Under the pieces are notes generated by a model. The model was given only the letters and a program-made list of their open reading frames with translations, did no database searches and had not been told where the DNA came from. Positions 48,273 to 59,122 of a DNA stretch of 64,000 bases are shown in pieces. Source of the stretch: Aegilops tauschii subsp. strangulata (lineage: Eukaryota; Streptophyta; Magnoliopsida; Poales; Poaceae); NCBI RefSeq assembly GCF_002575655.3, contig NC_053040.3:225818628-225882627 (forward strand), read 5' to 3'. Made by a program: the position numbers and the translations under genes. The first letter of the stretch is position 1. Each line of letters starts with the position of its first letter.

Positions 48273-51082
48273 ATCTATCCTTGCTTTTATGCCTAACTAG
48301 GGGCGTTAAACGATAGCGCTTGTTGGGAGGCAACCCAATTTTATTTTTAGTTTTTTGCTTTTTGCTTCTGTTTAGGAATAAATATTTGATCTAGACTCTG
48401 GTTAGATGTGTTTTAATGTTTTAATTAGTGTTTGTGCCAAGTTAAACCTATAGGATCTTCTTGGATGATAGTTATTTGATCTTAAAGAAATTTCCAGAAA
48501 CTTTCTGTTCATGAAAATAATTGTTAAAAATCACCAGAACGTGATAAAATATTGATTCCAATTTCTTCTGATCAATAAACAAATTGTCTAGGTCGTCCTA
48601 TTTTGGCTGATATTTTTGAGTTCCAGAAGTTTGCGTTAGTTACAGATTACTACAGACTGTTCTGTTTTTGACAGATTCTGTTTTTCGTGTGTTGTTTGCT
48701 TATTTTGATGAATCTATGGCTAGTAAAAGAGTTTATTAACCATAGAGAAGTTGGAATACAGTAGGTTTAACACCAATATAAATAAAGAATGAGTTCATTA
48801 CAGTACCTTGAAGTGGTCTTTTGTTTTCTTTCGCTAACGGAGCTCACGAGATTTTCTGTTAAGTTTTGTGTTGTGAAGTTTTCAAGTTTTGGGTAAAAGA
48901 TTTGATGGATTATGGAACAAGGAGCGGAAAGAGCCTAAGCTTGGGGATGCCCATGGCACCCCCAAGATAATCTAAGGACACCAAAAAGACAAAGCTTGGG
49001 GATGCCCTGGAAGGCATCCCCTCTTTCGTCTACTTCCATCGGTAACTTTACTTGGAGCTATATTTTTATTCACCACATGATATGTGTTTCGCTTGGAGCG
49101 TCTTGTATGATTTGAGTCTTTGATTTTTAGTTTACCACAATCATCCTTGCTGTACACACCTTTTGAGAGAGACACACATGATCCAGAAATTATTAGAATA
49201 CTCTATGTGCTTCACTTATAACTTTTGGGTTATATAGTTTTGCTCTAGTACTTCACTTATATCTTTTAGAGCACGGTGGTGGATTTGTTTTATAGAAACT
49301 ATTGATCTCTCATGCTTCACTTAGATTACTTTGAGAGTCTTAAATAGCATGGTAATTTGCTTAAACAATCTTAATATGCTAGGTATTCAAGATTAGTAAA
49401 AACTTTCTTATGAGTGTGGTGAATACTAAGAGAAGCTTGATGCTTGATGATTGTTTTGAGATATGGAGGTAGTGATATTAAGGTTGTGCTAGTTGAGTAG
49501 TTGTGAATTTGAGAAATACTTGTGTTGAAGTTTGCAAGTCCCGTAGCATGCACGTATGGTAAACGTTATGTAACAAATTTGAAACATGAGGTGTTCTTTG
49601 ATTGTCCTCCTTATGAGTGGCGGTCGGGGACGAGCGATGGTCTTTTCCTACCAATCTATCCCCCTAGGAGCATGCGCGTAGTGCTTGGTTTTCGATGACT
49701 TGTAGATTTTTGCAATAAGTATGTGAGTTCTTTATGACTAATGTTGAGTCCATGGATTATACGCACTCTCACCTTTCCATCATTGCTAGCTTCTTCGGTA
49801 CCGTGCATTGCCCTTTCTAACATTGAGAGTTGGTGCAAACTTCGCCGGTGCATCCAAACCCCGTGATATGATACGCTCTTTCACACATAAACCTCCTTAT
49901 ATCTTCCTCAAAACAGCCACCATACCTACCTACTACGGCATTTCCATAGCCACTCCGAGATATATTGCCATGCAACTTCCCACCGTTCCGTTTATCATGA
50001 CACGTTCATCATTGTCATATTGCTTAGCATGATCATGTAGTTGACATAGTATTTGTGGCAAAGCCACCGTTCATAATTCTTCCATACATGTCACTCTTGG
50101 TTCATTGCATATCCCGGTACACCGCCGGAGGCATTCATATAGAGTCATACTTTGTTCTAGTATCGAGTTGTAATCATTGAGTTGTAAATAAATAGAAGTG
50201 TGATGACCATCATTCTCTAGAGCATTGTCCCAAGTGAGGAATAAAAAAAAGAGAGAAAGGCCATAAAAAAAGAGAAGGCCCCAAAAAAATGAGAGAAAAA
50301 GAGAGAAGGGACAATGTTACTATCCTTTACCACACTTGTGCTTCAAAGTAGCACCATACTCTTCATGATAGAGAGTCTCTTGTTTTGTCACTTTCATATA
50401 CTAGTGGGAATTTTTCATTATAGAACTTGGCTTGTATATTCCAACAATGGGCCTCCTCAAGTGCCCTAGGTCTTCGTGAGCAAGCAAGTTGGATGCACAT
50501 CCACTTAGTTTCTTTTGTTGAGCTTTCATATATTTATAGATCTAGTGCATCCGTTGCATGGCAATCCCTACTCCTTGCATTAACATCAATCGATGGGCAT
50601 CTCCATAGCTCATTGATTAGCCTCGTTGATGTGAGACTTTCTCCTTTTTTGTCTTCTCCACATAACCCCCATCATCATATTCTATTCCACCCATAGTGCT
50701 ATATCCATGGCTCATGCTCATGTATTGCGTGAAGGTTGAAAAAGTTTGAGATTACTAAAGTATGAAACAATTGCTTGGCTTGTCATCGGGGTTGTGCATG
50801 ATGAGAGCATTCTTGTGTGACGGAGATGGAGCATGACTAAACTATATGATTTTGTAGGGATGAACTTTCTTTGGCCACGTTATTTTGAGAGGACATAATT
50901 GCTTAGTTAGTATGCTTGAAGTATTATTATTTCTATGTCAATATTGAACTTTTATCTTGAATCTTTCGTATCTGAGTATTCATACCACAATTAAGAAGAA
51001 TTACATTGAAATTATGCCTAGTAGCATTCCACATCAAAAATTCTGTTTTTATCATTTACCTACTCGAGGACGAGCAGGAATT
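48273..51082 (+). other. Non-coding 3' interior of element C
   Basis: 2.8 kb without a supported ORF. Recognisable items are the GCTTGTTGGGAGGCAACCCAA block (48,318-48,338), which can pair with itself, the hairpin at 48,998-49,021, and an almost pyrimidine-free purine stretch (50,238-50,310). Confidence 0.6.
48998..49021 (+). other. Perfect 9-bp hairpin in element C
   Basis: GGGGATGCC (48,998-49,006), a 6-base loop, and GGCATCCCC (49,013-49,021). The left arm is part of AAGCTTGGGGATGC, which also occurs near 48,938 and in the polypurine tract at 51,084. Possible roles: RNA packaging or priming signal. Confidence 0.75.
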
Positions 51083-51097
51083 AAGCTTGGGGATGCT
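51083..51097 (+). promoter_or_regulatory. Polypurine tract of element C
   Basis: AAGCTTGGGGATGCT directly before the 3' LTR TGATACG. Confidence 0.75.
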
Positions 51098-52475
51098 TGA
51101 TACGTCTCCAACGTATCTATAATTTTTATTGCTCCATGCTATATTATCTTCTGTTTTGGACATTATCGGGCTTTATTATTCACTTATATATTATTTTTGG
51201 GACTAACCTATTAACCGGAGGCCCAGCCCAGAATTGCTGTTTTTTTGCCTATTTCAAAGTTTTGCAGAAAAAGAATATCAAACGGAGTCCAAACGGAATG
51301 AAACCTTCGGGAACGTGATTTTTGGAACGAACATGATCCAGGAGACATGGACCCTAAGTCAAGGAAGCTTCCAGGAAGCCACGAGGTAGGGGGCGCGCCT
51401 ACCCCCCCCCCCCCCCCAGGCGCGCCCTCCACCCTCGTGGGCCTCATGTTCTCCACCGACGTACTCCTTCCTCCTATATATACATACGTACCCCCAAACG
51501 ATCAGATACGGAGCCAAAAACCTAATTCGTGGAGATCTATTCGATGTAATCTTCTTTTGCGGTGTGTTTGTTGAGACCGATGAATTGTGGGTTTATGATC
51601 AAGTTTATCTATGAACAATATTTGAATCATCTGAATTCTTTTATGTATGATTGGTTATCTTTGCAAGTCTCTTCAAATTATCAGTTTGGCTTGGCCTACT
51701 AGATTGATCTTTCTTGCAATGGGAGAAGTGCTTAGCTTTGGGTTCAATCTTGCGGTGTCCTTTCCCAGTGATAGTAGGGGCAGCAAGGCACGTATTGTAT
51801 TGTTGCCATCGAGGATAACAAGATGGGGTTTTTTTTATCATATTGCATGAATTTATCCCTCTACATCATGTCATCTTGCTTAAGGCGTTACTCTGTTCTT
51901 ATGAACTTAATACTCTAGATGCATGCTGGATAGCGGTCGATGTGTGGAGTAATAGTAGTAGATGCAGGCAGGAGTCGGTCTACTTGTGTCAGACGTGATG
52001 CCTATATACATGATCATACCTAGATATTGTCATAACTATGCTCAATTCTGTCAATTGCTCAACAGTAATTTGTTCACCCACCGTAAAATACTTATGCTCT
52101 TGAGAGAAGCCACTAGTGAAATCTATGGCCCCCGGGTCTATCTTCCATCATATTAATCTTTGAACACTTAGTTATTTCCTTTCTTTTTACTTTGCTTTTA
52201 TTTTAGTTTGCATCTTTATCATAAAAATACCAAAAATATTATCCTATCATATCTTTCAGATCTCACTCTCGTAAGTGACCGTGTAGGGATTGACAACCCC
52301 TTATCGCGTTGGTTGCGAGGATTTATTTGTTTTGTGTAGGTGCGAGGGACTCACGCGTAGCCTCCTACTGGATTGATACCTTGGTTCTCAAAAACTGAGG
52401 GAAATACTTACGCTACTTTGCTGCATCACCCTTTCCTCTTCAAGGGAAAACCAACGCAGTGCTCAAGAGGTAGCA
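51098..52475 (+). repeat. 3' LTR of element C, with internal deletion
   Basis: 1,378 bases. Near 51,528 it jumps from CCTAATTC to GTGGAGATC, skipping about 220 bases present in the 5' copy (45,749-45,968), just downstream of the TATA box. It also carries a run of 16 C (51,402-51,417) where the 5' copy has a short C-run. Confidence 0.93.
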
Positions 52476-52480
52476 AATAC
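52476..52480. repeat. Target site duplication of element C (right), AATAC
   Basis: Five bases identical to 45,319-45,323; they fix the borders of element C. Confidence 0.9.
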
Positions 52481-52761
52481 TCCAGGAGACCTCTAAGGAA
52501 GGGGTGGATAGGAAATCCAACGCCCCTCAAAAGGAAGGAAACGAAGCACACCCGCTCCTCTTTAGAAGGATTGGGGAAATTCTCTGCCAGGGCTTCGCCA
52601 TTGTGGGAAGTTAATCCAGCCCGAGCGGAGACTAGATCCGTGGGAGGAAGATATCCCTGCATTTGAAGTTTATTCAGATGGGCACGGGATATTGAGCAGC
52701 TTTCCCAGTCGCCTTTTTGAAGGTCATGGGGGCGTGAGGAAGAGCCAAGAGCGCCGTCCAT
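52481..52761 (-). pseudogene. Antisense ORF of element B, N-terminal part
   Basis: A start ATG at 52,761 opens a minus-strand frame (MDGALGSSSRPHDLQ) that is uninterrupted down to 52,481, ending in SFLLRGVGFPIHPFLRGLL at the border with element C. The duplicated AATAC of element C falls inside a codon pair shared with the other half. The two parts were thus one ORF before the insertion. It probably has its own promoter in 52,762-53,067, which would be antisense to the element. Confidence 0.75.
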
Positions 52762-53050
52762 GTTTGGTCAGTTTCCTATGGCGAGTTCTAAGGATTTCCG
52801 CGTGGTGTGGAATGGCGTCTGAGATCTAATCTCCTTAAATAAACGCCTTCCCTGCGCGGTCGAGGGGTTATTTGTAAAAAAAAACCTAGGCCGTTCGCAT
52901 TCATCTGACACGTGGAAGGCAACGGTAGCAAAGAATCAATAGAATATGATATTTCATATGGAGCTGGATTATCGTCAAACCGAAGTGTAATGGAGAACCC
53001 GCCTTGCAAAGCCGAAGATATAAAAGCCGGATACTACATCGTCATTGAAG

Positions 53051-53067
53051 GCAAGTTCGGGGGCTAC
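53051..53067 (+). promoter_or_regulatory. Polypurine tract of element B
   Basis: AAGTTCGGGGGCTAC-type purine-rich run directly before the 3' LTR. The core GGGGGCT recurs in the minisatellite of element F. Confidence 0.65.
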
Positions 53068-53539
53068 CGACGGAGTCCTGGATAAGGGGGTCCTCGGGCA
53101 TCCGGGCTATGTGACATGGGCCGGACTGATGGGCCGTGAAGATACAAGATAGAAGGCTTTCCCCCGTGTCCGGATGGGACTCTTCGTTGCGTGGACAGTA
53201 AGCTTGGTGGCCAGGCGTGTAGTTTCCTTTCTCTGTAAACCGACTCTATACAACCCTAGCCCCCTCCGGTGTCTATATAAACCGGAGGGTTTAGTCCGTA
53301 GAGGCAATCACAAATCATATAGGCTAGACATCTAGGGTTTAGCCATTACGATCTCGAGGTAGATCAACTCTTGTAACCCCAGTACTCATCAAAATCAATC
53401 AAGCATGAAGTAGGGTATTACCTCCATTAAGAGGGCCCGAACCTGGGTAAACATCGTGTCCCCTGCCTCCCGTTACCCTTGATCCTCAGATGCATAGTTC
53501 TGGACCCCTACCCGAGATCGGCCGGTTTTGACACCGACA
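53068..53539 (+). repeat. 3' LTR of element B
   Basis: 472 bases; its first base has mutated (CGACGG for TGAGGG). TATA box TATATAAA lies at 53,274-53,281, with CCCTCCGGT (53,262-53,270) and ACCGGAGGG (53,281-53,289) forming a perfect 9-bp inverted repeat around it. Confidence 0.93.
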
Positions 53540-53708
53540 CTCCCCCCCCGCCCAAAGAAAAGAAGCCTCAAGGCATGAGACGTAGGGTTGTTACCTTCTC
53601 CGAGAGGATCCCGAACTCGTAAACACCGAGGGTTACACCTGTGGTGTAGCTAGTCTCTACCCCTCTTTCGTACCCCTAGTACTCACTGTCAGGATCATAA
53701 CCCCAACA
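53540..53708 (+). repeat. LTR of element D, right part
   Basis: It continues the C-run target of element B and ends CCCCAACA at 53,708, directly followed by the PBS. Confidence 0.5.
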
Positions 53709-53710
53709 GT

Positions 53711-53728
53711 TGGCGCCCACTGTGGGGC
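53711..53728 (+). promoter_or_regulatory. Primer binding site of element D
   Basis: TGGCGCCCACTGTGGGGC, nearly the same as the site in element F (56,114-56,131). This marks D as a gypsy element using the same primer type. Confidence 0.7.
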
Positions 53729-53774
53729 TGCGTGTCTAGCAATTTTACGGCGCAGGTGGAATTTCATTATCATC

Positions 53775-54480
53775 ATGACCATGTTAGTCAGTGGTGCAAT
53801 CCATTATGGAGCACTCAACTTCATCGCCGACGACTCTGCGTGGGTTCGTGAGGCACTGCTGGACTTGGAGGCAATGCCTATCCATGGCGCGGCATGCTTC
53901 CGTGCATCCTCATCTGGAGTCCTTCTCCGATAGGCATCTGTTCTGTACCAAGTGTCTCCTCTCCTACCCGTTGCTCACCATCGCAAGGGCTCTGGGTGGT
54001 CACATCTATAGCGTTGGATCAAGCACGCTGTGGCCCTTCAGGCCACAATGGAACACATGGTGGCTCTCGAGTCTGACGAGCCGACCCTCGACCTCTTGGA
54101 AGGACTTGATGAGCACTCCTCCAATGAGTCCGAGTGCGACATCGTTGAGGCGACGACGGAGGTTCTAATGGCCGATAACGCGGAGCATCATTCACCCCCA
54201 GCTACACAGGCCCCCGAGACAGCCACACGGGCTCTTCGCGCGGGCACACCAATGACGGTAGTGAGACGACCTTTCCCCTCGTCATGAGCCGTATGTCCCT
54301 CAAGCCCTCACTCAAGAGCAGCGCAAAGAGCTCTGTCGAAAGAATGAGCAGGCTCTTCACCCCCCCATCACTAGGACGACTCCTGAGGCTCTCGCTGATA
54401 AAGGCAAATGTGTCCCGTCTTTTGATGAGATGGTGGCTATTGTGTTTGGTGGAGTGGACTTTGATGATCCGACTACGAAC
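53775..54480 (+). pseudogene. Gag-like fragment of element D
   Basis: The ATG at 53,775 opens a frame (MTMLVSGAIHYGALNF) that soon meets stops and shifts. Coding character continues in other phases (for example an acidic Glu/Ser/Thr-rich stretch at 54,030-54,287). No zinc knuckle or enzyme motif is present. It fits the poorly conserved start of a gypsy gag, and its 3' end is lost at the border with element E. Confidence 0.45.
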
Positions 54481-54489
54481 ATGCGAGGA

Positions 54490-55583
54490 CGTCGCGCCTT
54501 AGCAATTGCTAAACCAACTCCGGGAGGTTATTGACCACGTCGGAGCACGATCAACCTGACCACGAGGGTCTGTTTCTGGCATGCAAATGAAGAACAAGCA
54601 AGAAACTAAAATTGCAATCTGGATATTGCGAATATAAGATGACGCTTTATTAATGAAGGTGGCGTTCTATGACGTCTTGGTCTGGTCGTTGAACACAAAC
54701 GAAGTATGCGAAGTTGCAGCTATGGCGAACTTTTAATCTAAACAAAACCCAAAGTCTAAATGATGCCCTAAGGGCTGTATATATGGAGGAAGAGGGGGAA
54801 AATTTCGTGGCCCCTTGGAGGAGGGGTCCGAAACCAACCCTAACTCTTTTTCCCCACACATACGAACTCTAAAAATAGCCTATACTGAAGTATTTCGAAA
54901 TTACGTGGGCCTGGCTGAATAATAAGGTGACGTAACACCTATAATAGCCTCTGGACAAAATTTATAAAGTGGCATCTTGTATATTTTGTGCTATCCTTCA
55001 TGCACTCATTATGGTGGCTTCAAAGTCCTGAAATCGTCACTTGAAGCTCCGTTCTTGTTTCCCTTGCGCATGCTATCATCTCCATGCTTGATCTAGCTCC
55101 AATGTTCATCCTTCTTGTTGAAGCTAGGCCCTTCATTTGTAAGCAAAACAAATGTATACAATTTAGGCAACACCATATTCTCATGAACATTAGAATCGTT
55201 ACCAAGAAAGGAAAGTATCTGGTAATTTAATTAGCGTGCGCGAGCTCTAGTAATTGGTCCAGTATGTATAGCAATAGGGTTCGTGGGTGTAACAATCGTA
55301 TTGATGTCCTCATCATCCTCACCTTCTTGAAATGAAGTCGTCCTCGACGGAAGCTCATCTCCCTGACCCAAACAAGGCTTCAAATCTGCAATGTTAAAAG
55401 TGGGACTAACCCCAAAATCTACAGGCAACTCAATTTATATGCATTATCATTTATTTTCTCGAACACCTTAAAAGGATCATCAGCACATGGCATTAGCTTT
55501 GACTTGCGCAAATTAAGAAACCCATCCTTACACAAATGTAACCAAACAAGATCTCCAGGTGCAAAGACAACACATTTTCCACC
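54490..55583 (-). mobile_element. 3' part of a minus-strand Ty3/gypsy element (element E)
   Basis: It contains the C-terminal end of pol followed, on the minus strand, by a non-coding region and LTR-like sequence with a TATA-like run (CCATATATACAG, near 54,776-54,786). Its 5' side is cut by element F at 55,584. The border to element D near 54,490 is approximate. LTR borders cannot be fixed because only one copy is in the window. Confidence 0.65.
55231..55583 (-). pseudogene. Pol C-terminus of element E (after integrase core)
   Basis: On the minus strand [11 protein letters not shown], then [15 protein letters not shown], then FNIADLKPCLG form the usual segment between the integrase core and the end of gypsy pol, with TGPITRARAR before the stop. 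A one-base shift near 55,425 separates the first two from the third. A chromodomain is not obvious. The catalytic part lies beyond element F or is lost. Confidence 0.75.
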
Positions 55584-56111
55584 TGTTGGGGATATTACCA
55601 CTGGGCGTAAACCGGCCAGGAGAGGCCGGGTTAACCCCATAAGTAGTTCATCTGTATCTGAAGTCCATGAAGACAGACGGTGACGCTTTGTGAAGGCCCA
55701 GGGCCCAAAACCGGTTTAAGGCCTGTAGACATAAACCGGTATTGATATGTAAACTTGTGTTGTAAGATAGAAGTAGCAGAGACCGAGTCAGACACGATTA
55801 TGAGCCGGCCTCGGGATGCTGTAAACAGACGGGCGTCAACCCGTGTATATAAGGGGACAACCCGGCGACGGTTCAAGAACAACAGACAACAACTCGAGAC
55901 TCAGGCAAAGTGTATTCGCTCCCTGGTCATCGAAACCCCATCAATTCCATCACAACTAGACGTAGGTTTTTACCTTCATCGTAAGGGGCCGAGCTAGTAT
56001 AAAAACTCTCTTGCGTCCCTTGTCCGCTTTAACCCCTTTAAGCTAACCCGTAGCGATGGCTCCACGACTAAGTCCTTTCTCTAGGACATCTGCCGTGACA
56101 AAACCACGACA
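55584..56111 (+). repeat. 5' LTR of element F
   Basis: TGTTGGGGATATTACC to CCACGACA, 528 bases. A TATA box TATATAAG is at 55,845-55,852. The border is set by the PBS on the right and by the break in element E pol on the left. Confidence 0.88.
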
Positions 56112-56113
56112 GT

Positions 56114-56131
56114 TGGCGCCCACCGTAGGGC
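56114..56131 (+). promoter_or_regulatory. Primer binding site of element F
   Basis: TGGCGCCCACCGTAGGGC, starting two bases after the LTR; same type as in element D. Confidence 0.8.
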
Positions 56132-59122
56132 TATCGCACGATGGTTTCAAGTTCTTGGAGGGCAACTTCGAAGGACTCAAGGGTTATGCTGTGGGCCGGA
56201 TGACCAAGAGTCGTCGCGGCAAGCTCTACATCGATGATGCAGGCTGGGGCCCCGAGGCCGGCTCAATCGAGTACGGGTACCGGGTCCCCTTTGGTGGCAT
56301 ACATGTTTTCATTGGCAAGATCGGCGAACCGGGCCCTGAGCCGGACATCTGCACCGACCTCGTCGAAACGGCTCAGCGTGCGAGATCTGCCCGGGTCAAG
56401 CCTGTCATGAAGCGTGCCTTCGTGGGAGTTATCCATGGAGGGGAATCTGAGGATAGATCGGAATCTGGTGGTGAGACCGTCGTTTATTCTGGCGACGAGT
56501 TATCGACGGAGAGACCGAGTCGTTATATCAGTTACAAGATGGCCGGATTGGGGGTTGTTCCGATGGCAACAGTATTCCGGACCCCTTTGATCTGCCAAAC
56601 CGGGTTGCGATCTTCATGGCCGGCACGCAACCGCCGCTCCACTCTTCGACCACAGCGGTGATGATTTCTGGATCGGCAGCAGCCGGGGCAGGAGGCCCTG
56701 TGCGACCGCCAGCTCAGGTTCTATCTGATTTGTTTGACGCGTTGGCGACGCTGATGGCGGAGGTTAACCTGGTGGATCAGGATGCACACAATGCGGAAAT
56801 CGTGAAAGTGAAAGATCAGATCACCCAGGCCAAAGCCGACTTAGCAGCTGAGGATACCAGGATAGCCGTGGAGCGGGCCGCTTTGGATGCACAAGCTTAC
56901 CGGATTATGCTGGATTAGAGTGCGTCGAACAAAGTCCTGAAGAGGACGCACCGATCTCGCCTGCCGCCGGTTTATGACGCTAGAAATCTCTTTAACACCC
57001 CAGGAGCAGGGACCAGTAATCCGCCGGTGGTAAACCGGGCGGAGGCACCTGGAGCAGGGGCGCCGATTCAGCCACGTTTGGTGGATCCGCCGCGTCAGAA
57101 CAACATTGTAGTACCGCATGTCCCCACGCCACCGGGTCATTATTCTAACCCAATGGACAACATTATCGCTGCCGCTTCACGGCTGGCGGCCATCCCGATC
57201 GAAGGTGATTCTTCGGCGGCAGTCGAGACGCGTCGGGTTAAGGAGCTTCTTCAGACAGCCTTGGTTCAACAGGAGGCTTATTCATATAGTCGCGATCGGA
57301 TTCATTCCACTCCCCGTCCAAGCCGGAGTTACAGCAGGCGTATGGATGAACCGGCAGTGTCAAGCAATGCGCGGAACCGTGATCTGCCCCGTGGCAATAA
57401 CTCGGCGGGTGGTGCTGGTGATGCTCAGGAGGTGGTGGACCGAGCTCGGGCACACAGAGAGGCCGAGTTAGCGGCGCAGCATGAAGCCCGTCAGCTTACT
57501 CCGGTTCGTCCAACCACATCGGTGGAACCAGGAGTTACCTCTAGTTCTTTGGGAGTGCCGTGTCTCATCCCGGCGTTACGCAATGTGCGCCTGCCCAAGG
57601 ATTTCTAGGGCCCGAGCAAGGTGCCGAATTACACCGCCGATTTATCCCCTGAAACATGGGTCGAAAGCTATGAGATGGCCATGGAGATGCTGGATGTGGA
57701 TGATGCGGCATGTGCGAAATACTTCACCATGATGCTAGAAGGGACAACCCGCACTTGGTTAAAGAGCTTACCGACTAATTCTATCAGGTCATGGGCCGAG
57801 TTGAGAGCCCGGTTCATTCAGAATTTCAAGGATACATGCAAGCAGCCCATGTCAATTGTGGACTTAGCTGCCTGTGTCCAGGAGGAAGGAGAGTCAACAA
57901 CCCATTGGGTTCGCCGGGTTTCGGAGATTTGCATTCATCGGACCGCATCAACGCTGACACCGCAATTTTAACATTGGAAGGCAATTGCCGGTTTGAACCC
58001 CTGAAGTTGAAGTTGGGACAGCTCAAACGTCATTGTAATGACATGGGAACCCTCATGGCTACACTGGTGAAGTATGCCGACTCTGATAGTACCAAGGATC
58101 CCGAGTCTGACGATGATAAGACAGGGAAGGGAAAGAAGAGCGGCAACGCCAAGGGGCAGCACCACAACCCGGCGGGTCATGGAAACGGCGGCAAGCGTAA
58201 AGCGGACCACAGTTTAGACTTTGTGGCTAACACTAATGCACATGACAAGGGCCAGCGGCGCAAGGGTAAACCGCCCCAGCGCGGTGGAAGGCCAAGTCCT
58301 AATCCGGACCGTTTGTCTTATCTGTTGAACCAGCCCTGTCCAAAGCATGGGACGAAGGAGGACCCGTCCACACACCTCTGGAAAGATTGTTACATCATGC
58401 AAGAGTTCAAAAATTCTGATTCTTTCCGATATGATCATGGACCAGGAGGCGGGTCGGGCCCCGGTTCTCATGGGCCGGGTTATGGCACAGGAAATTCCGG
58501 TTCAGGCTTCCACGGCAGTCAGGGTGGACATAACAATCAAAGTAATCAGGGTAACCAAGGTGGCTATAATCATCAGGGCAATCAGCAGCAGCAGCAGTCG
58601 GGTTACCAGAGCAACCCGAAGCAGTTGAATGGTGGACAGTATCATGTCTTCACCACTAGCTTAGACAAGCGCGTTCAGAAGCTTCATAAAAGGGCGGTGA
58701 ATGCTGTTGAACCGGTGGTGCCCCGTTATTTGCGCTGGTCCGAGCAGCCAATTGTGTGGAGTAGAGAGGATCATCCACCCCGGGTTGATAATCCGGGTCA
58801 TCTGGCTCTGGTGGTGGCACCTCAGGTGGGAGGTTATAAGTTCACTAAGGTACTCATGGATGGAGGGAGTAGCATTAATATCCTTTATCATGAAACTTTT
58901 CGTCGCATGGGGTTAACAGATAAAAATCTTAAACCGTCCAATACGGTGTTCCATGGTGTGGTGCCTGGTAAGTCGGCATATCCTGTTGGTAAGATAGCTC
59001 TGGAGGTGGCTTTTGGAGATGAGCATGACTCGAGATCAGAAACCTTGACCTTAGAAGTGGTGAAAATCAGAAGCCCGTATCATGCCCTATTTGGATGGCC
59101 AGCTTATGCTATTCCATCCTGA
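56126..59122 (+). pseudogene. Gag and protease of element F, frameshifted
   Basis: Coding runs from the PBS in three pieces: about 56,126-56,600 (one phase), 56,616 to about 57,930 (second phase, with TAG at 56,916-56,918 and 57,606-57,608), and about 57,935-59,122 (third phase). The gag core includes WAELRARFIQNF and a region ending in a Gly/His/Gln/Asn-rich tail (58,440-58,610). Here CPKHGTKEDPSTHLWKDC replaces a classical zinc knuckle with Cys/His spacing. The protease has MDGGSSINILY (near 58,855). It ends abruptly at about 59,100, where the protease C-terminus and the RT start are joined by a deletion. The frame break near 57,929 looks like loss of one T. Confidence 0.88.

Larger units (their letters stand above)
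45324..52475 (+). mobile_element. Non-autonomous Athila-like LTR retrotransposon (element C)
   Basis: LTRs at 45,324-46,908 and 51,098-52,475 are flanked by a perfect AATAC duplication (45,319-45,323 and 52,476-52,480). The PBS (TGGCGCCGTTGCC) is of tRNA-Asp type and a purine tract precedes the 3' LTR. The 4.2-kb interior encodes only a gag-like plus protease-like protein. No RT, RNase H or integrase motif occurs on either strand, so the element needs a helper. LTR and interior match a very abundant Triticeae gypsy group in my memory (Sabrina/WHAM type; name uncertain). It lies inside element B and is younger than it. Confidence 0.9.
36311..53539 (+). mobile_element. Ty3/gypsy Tat-type retrotransposon (element B), interrupted and decayed
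   Basis: Short LTRs (36,311-36,783 and 53,068-53,539) bracket gag, protease, RT, two RNase H domains, integrase and a long 3' region with an antisense ORF. The second, archaeal-type RNase H and the antisense ORF point to the Tat lineage. Element C (45,324-52,475) interrupts the 3' region. The insertion sits in a C-run of element D, with CCCCC on the left and CTCCC on the right as an imperfect target duplication. Gag and pol contain many stops and shifts. The LTR resembles a common Triticeae gypsy family (Fatima-like from memory; name uncertain). Confidence 0.88.
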
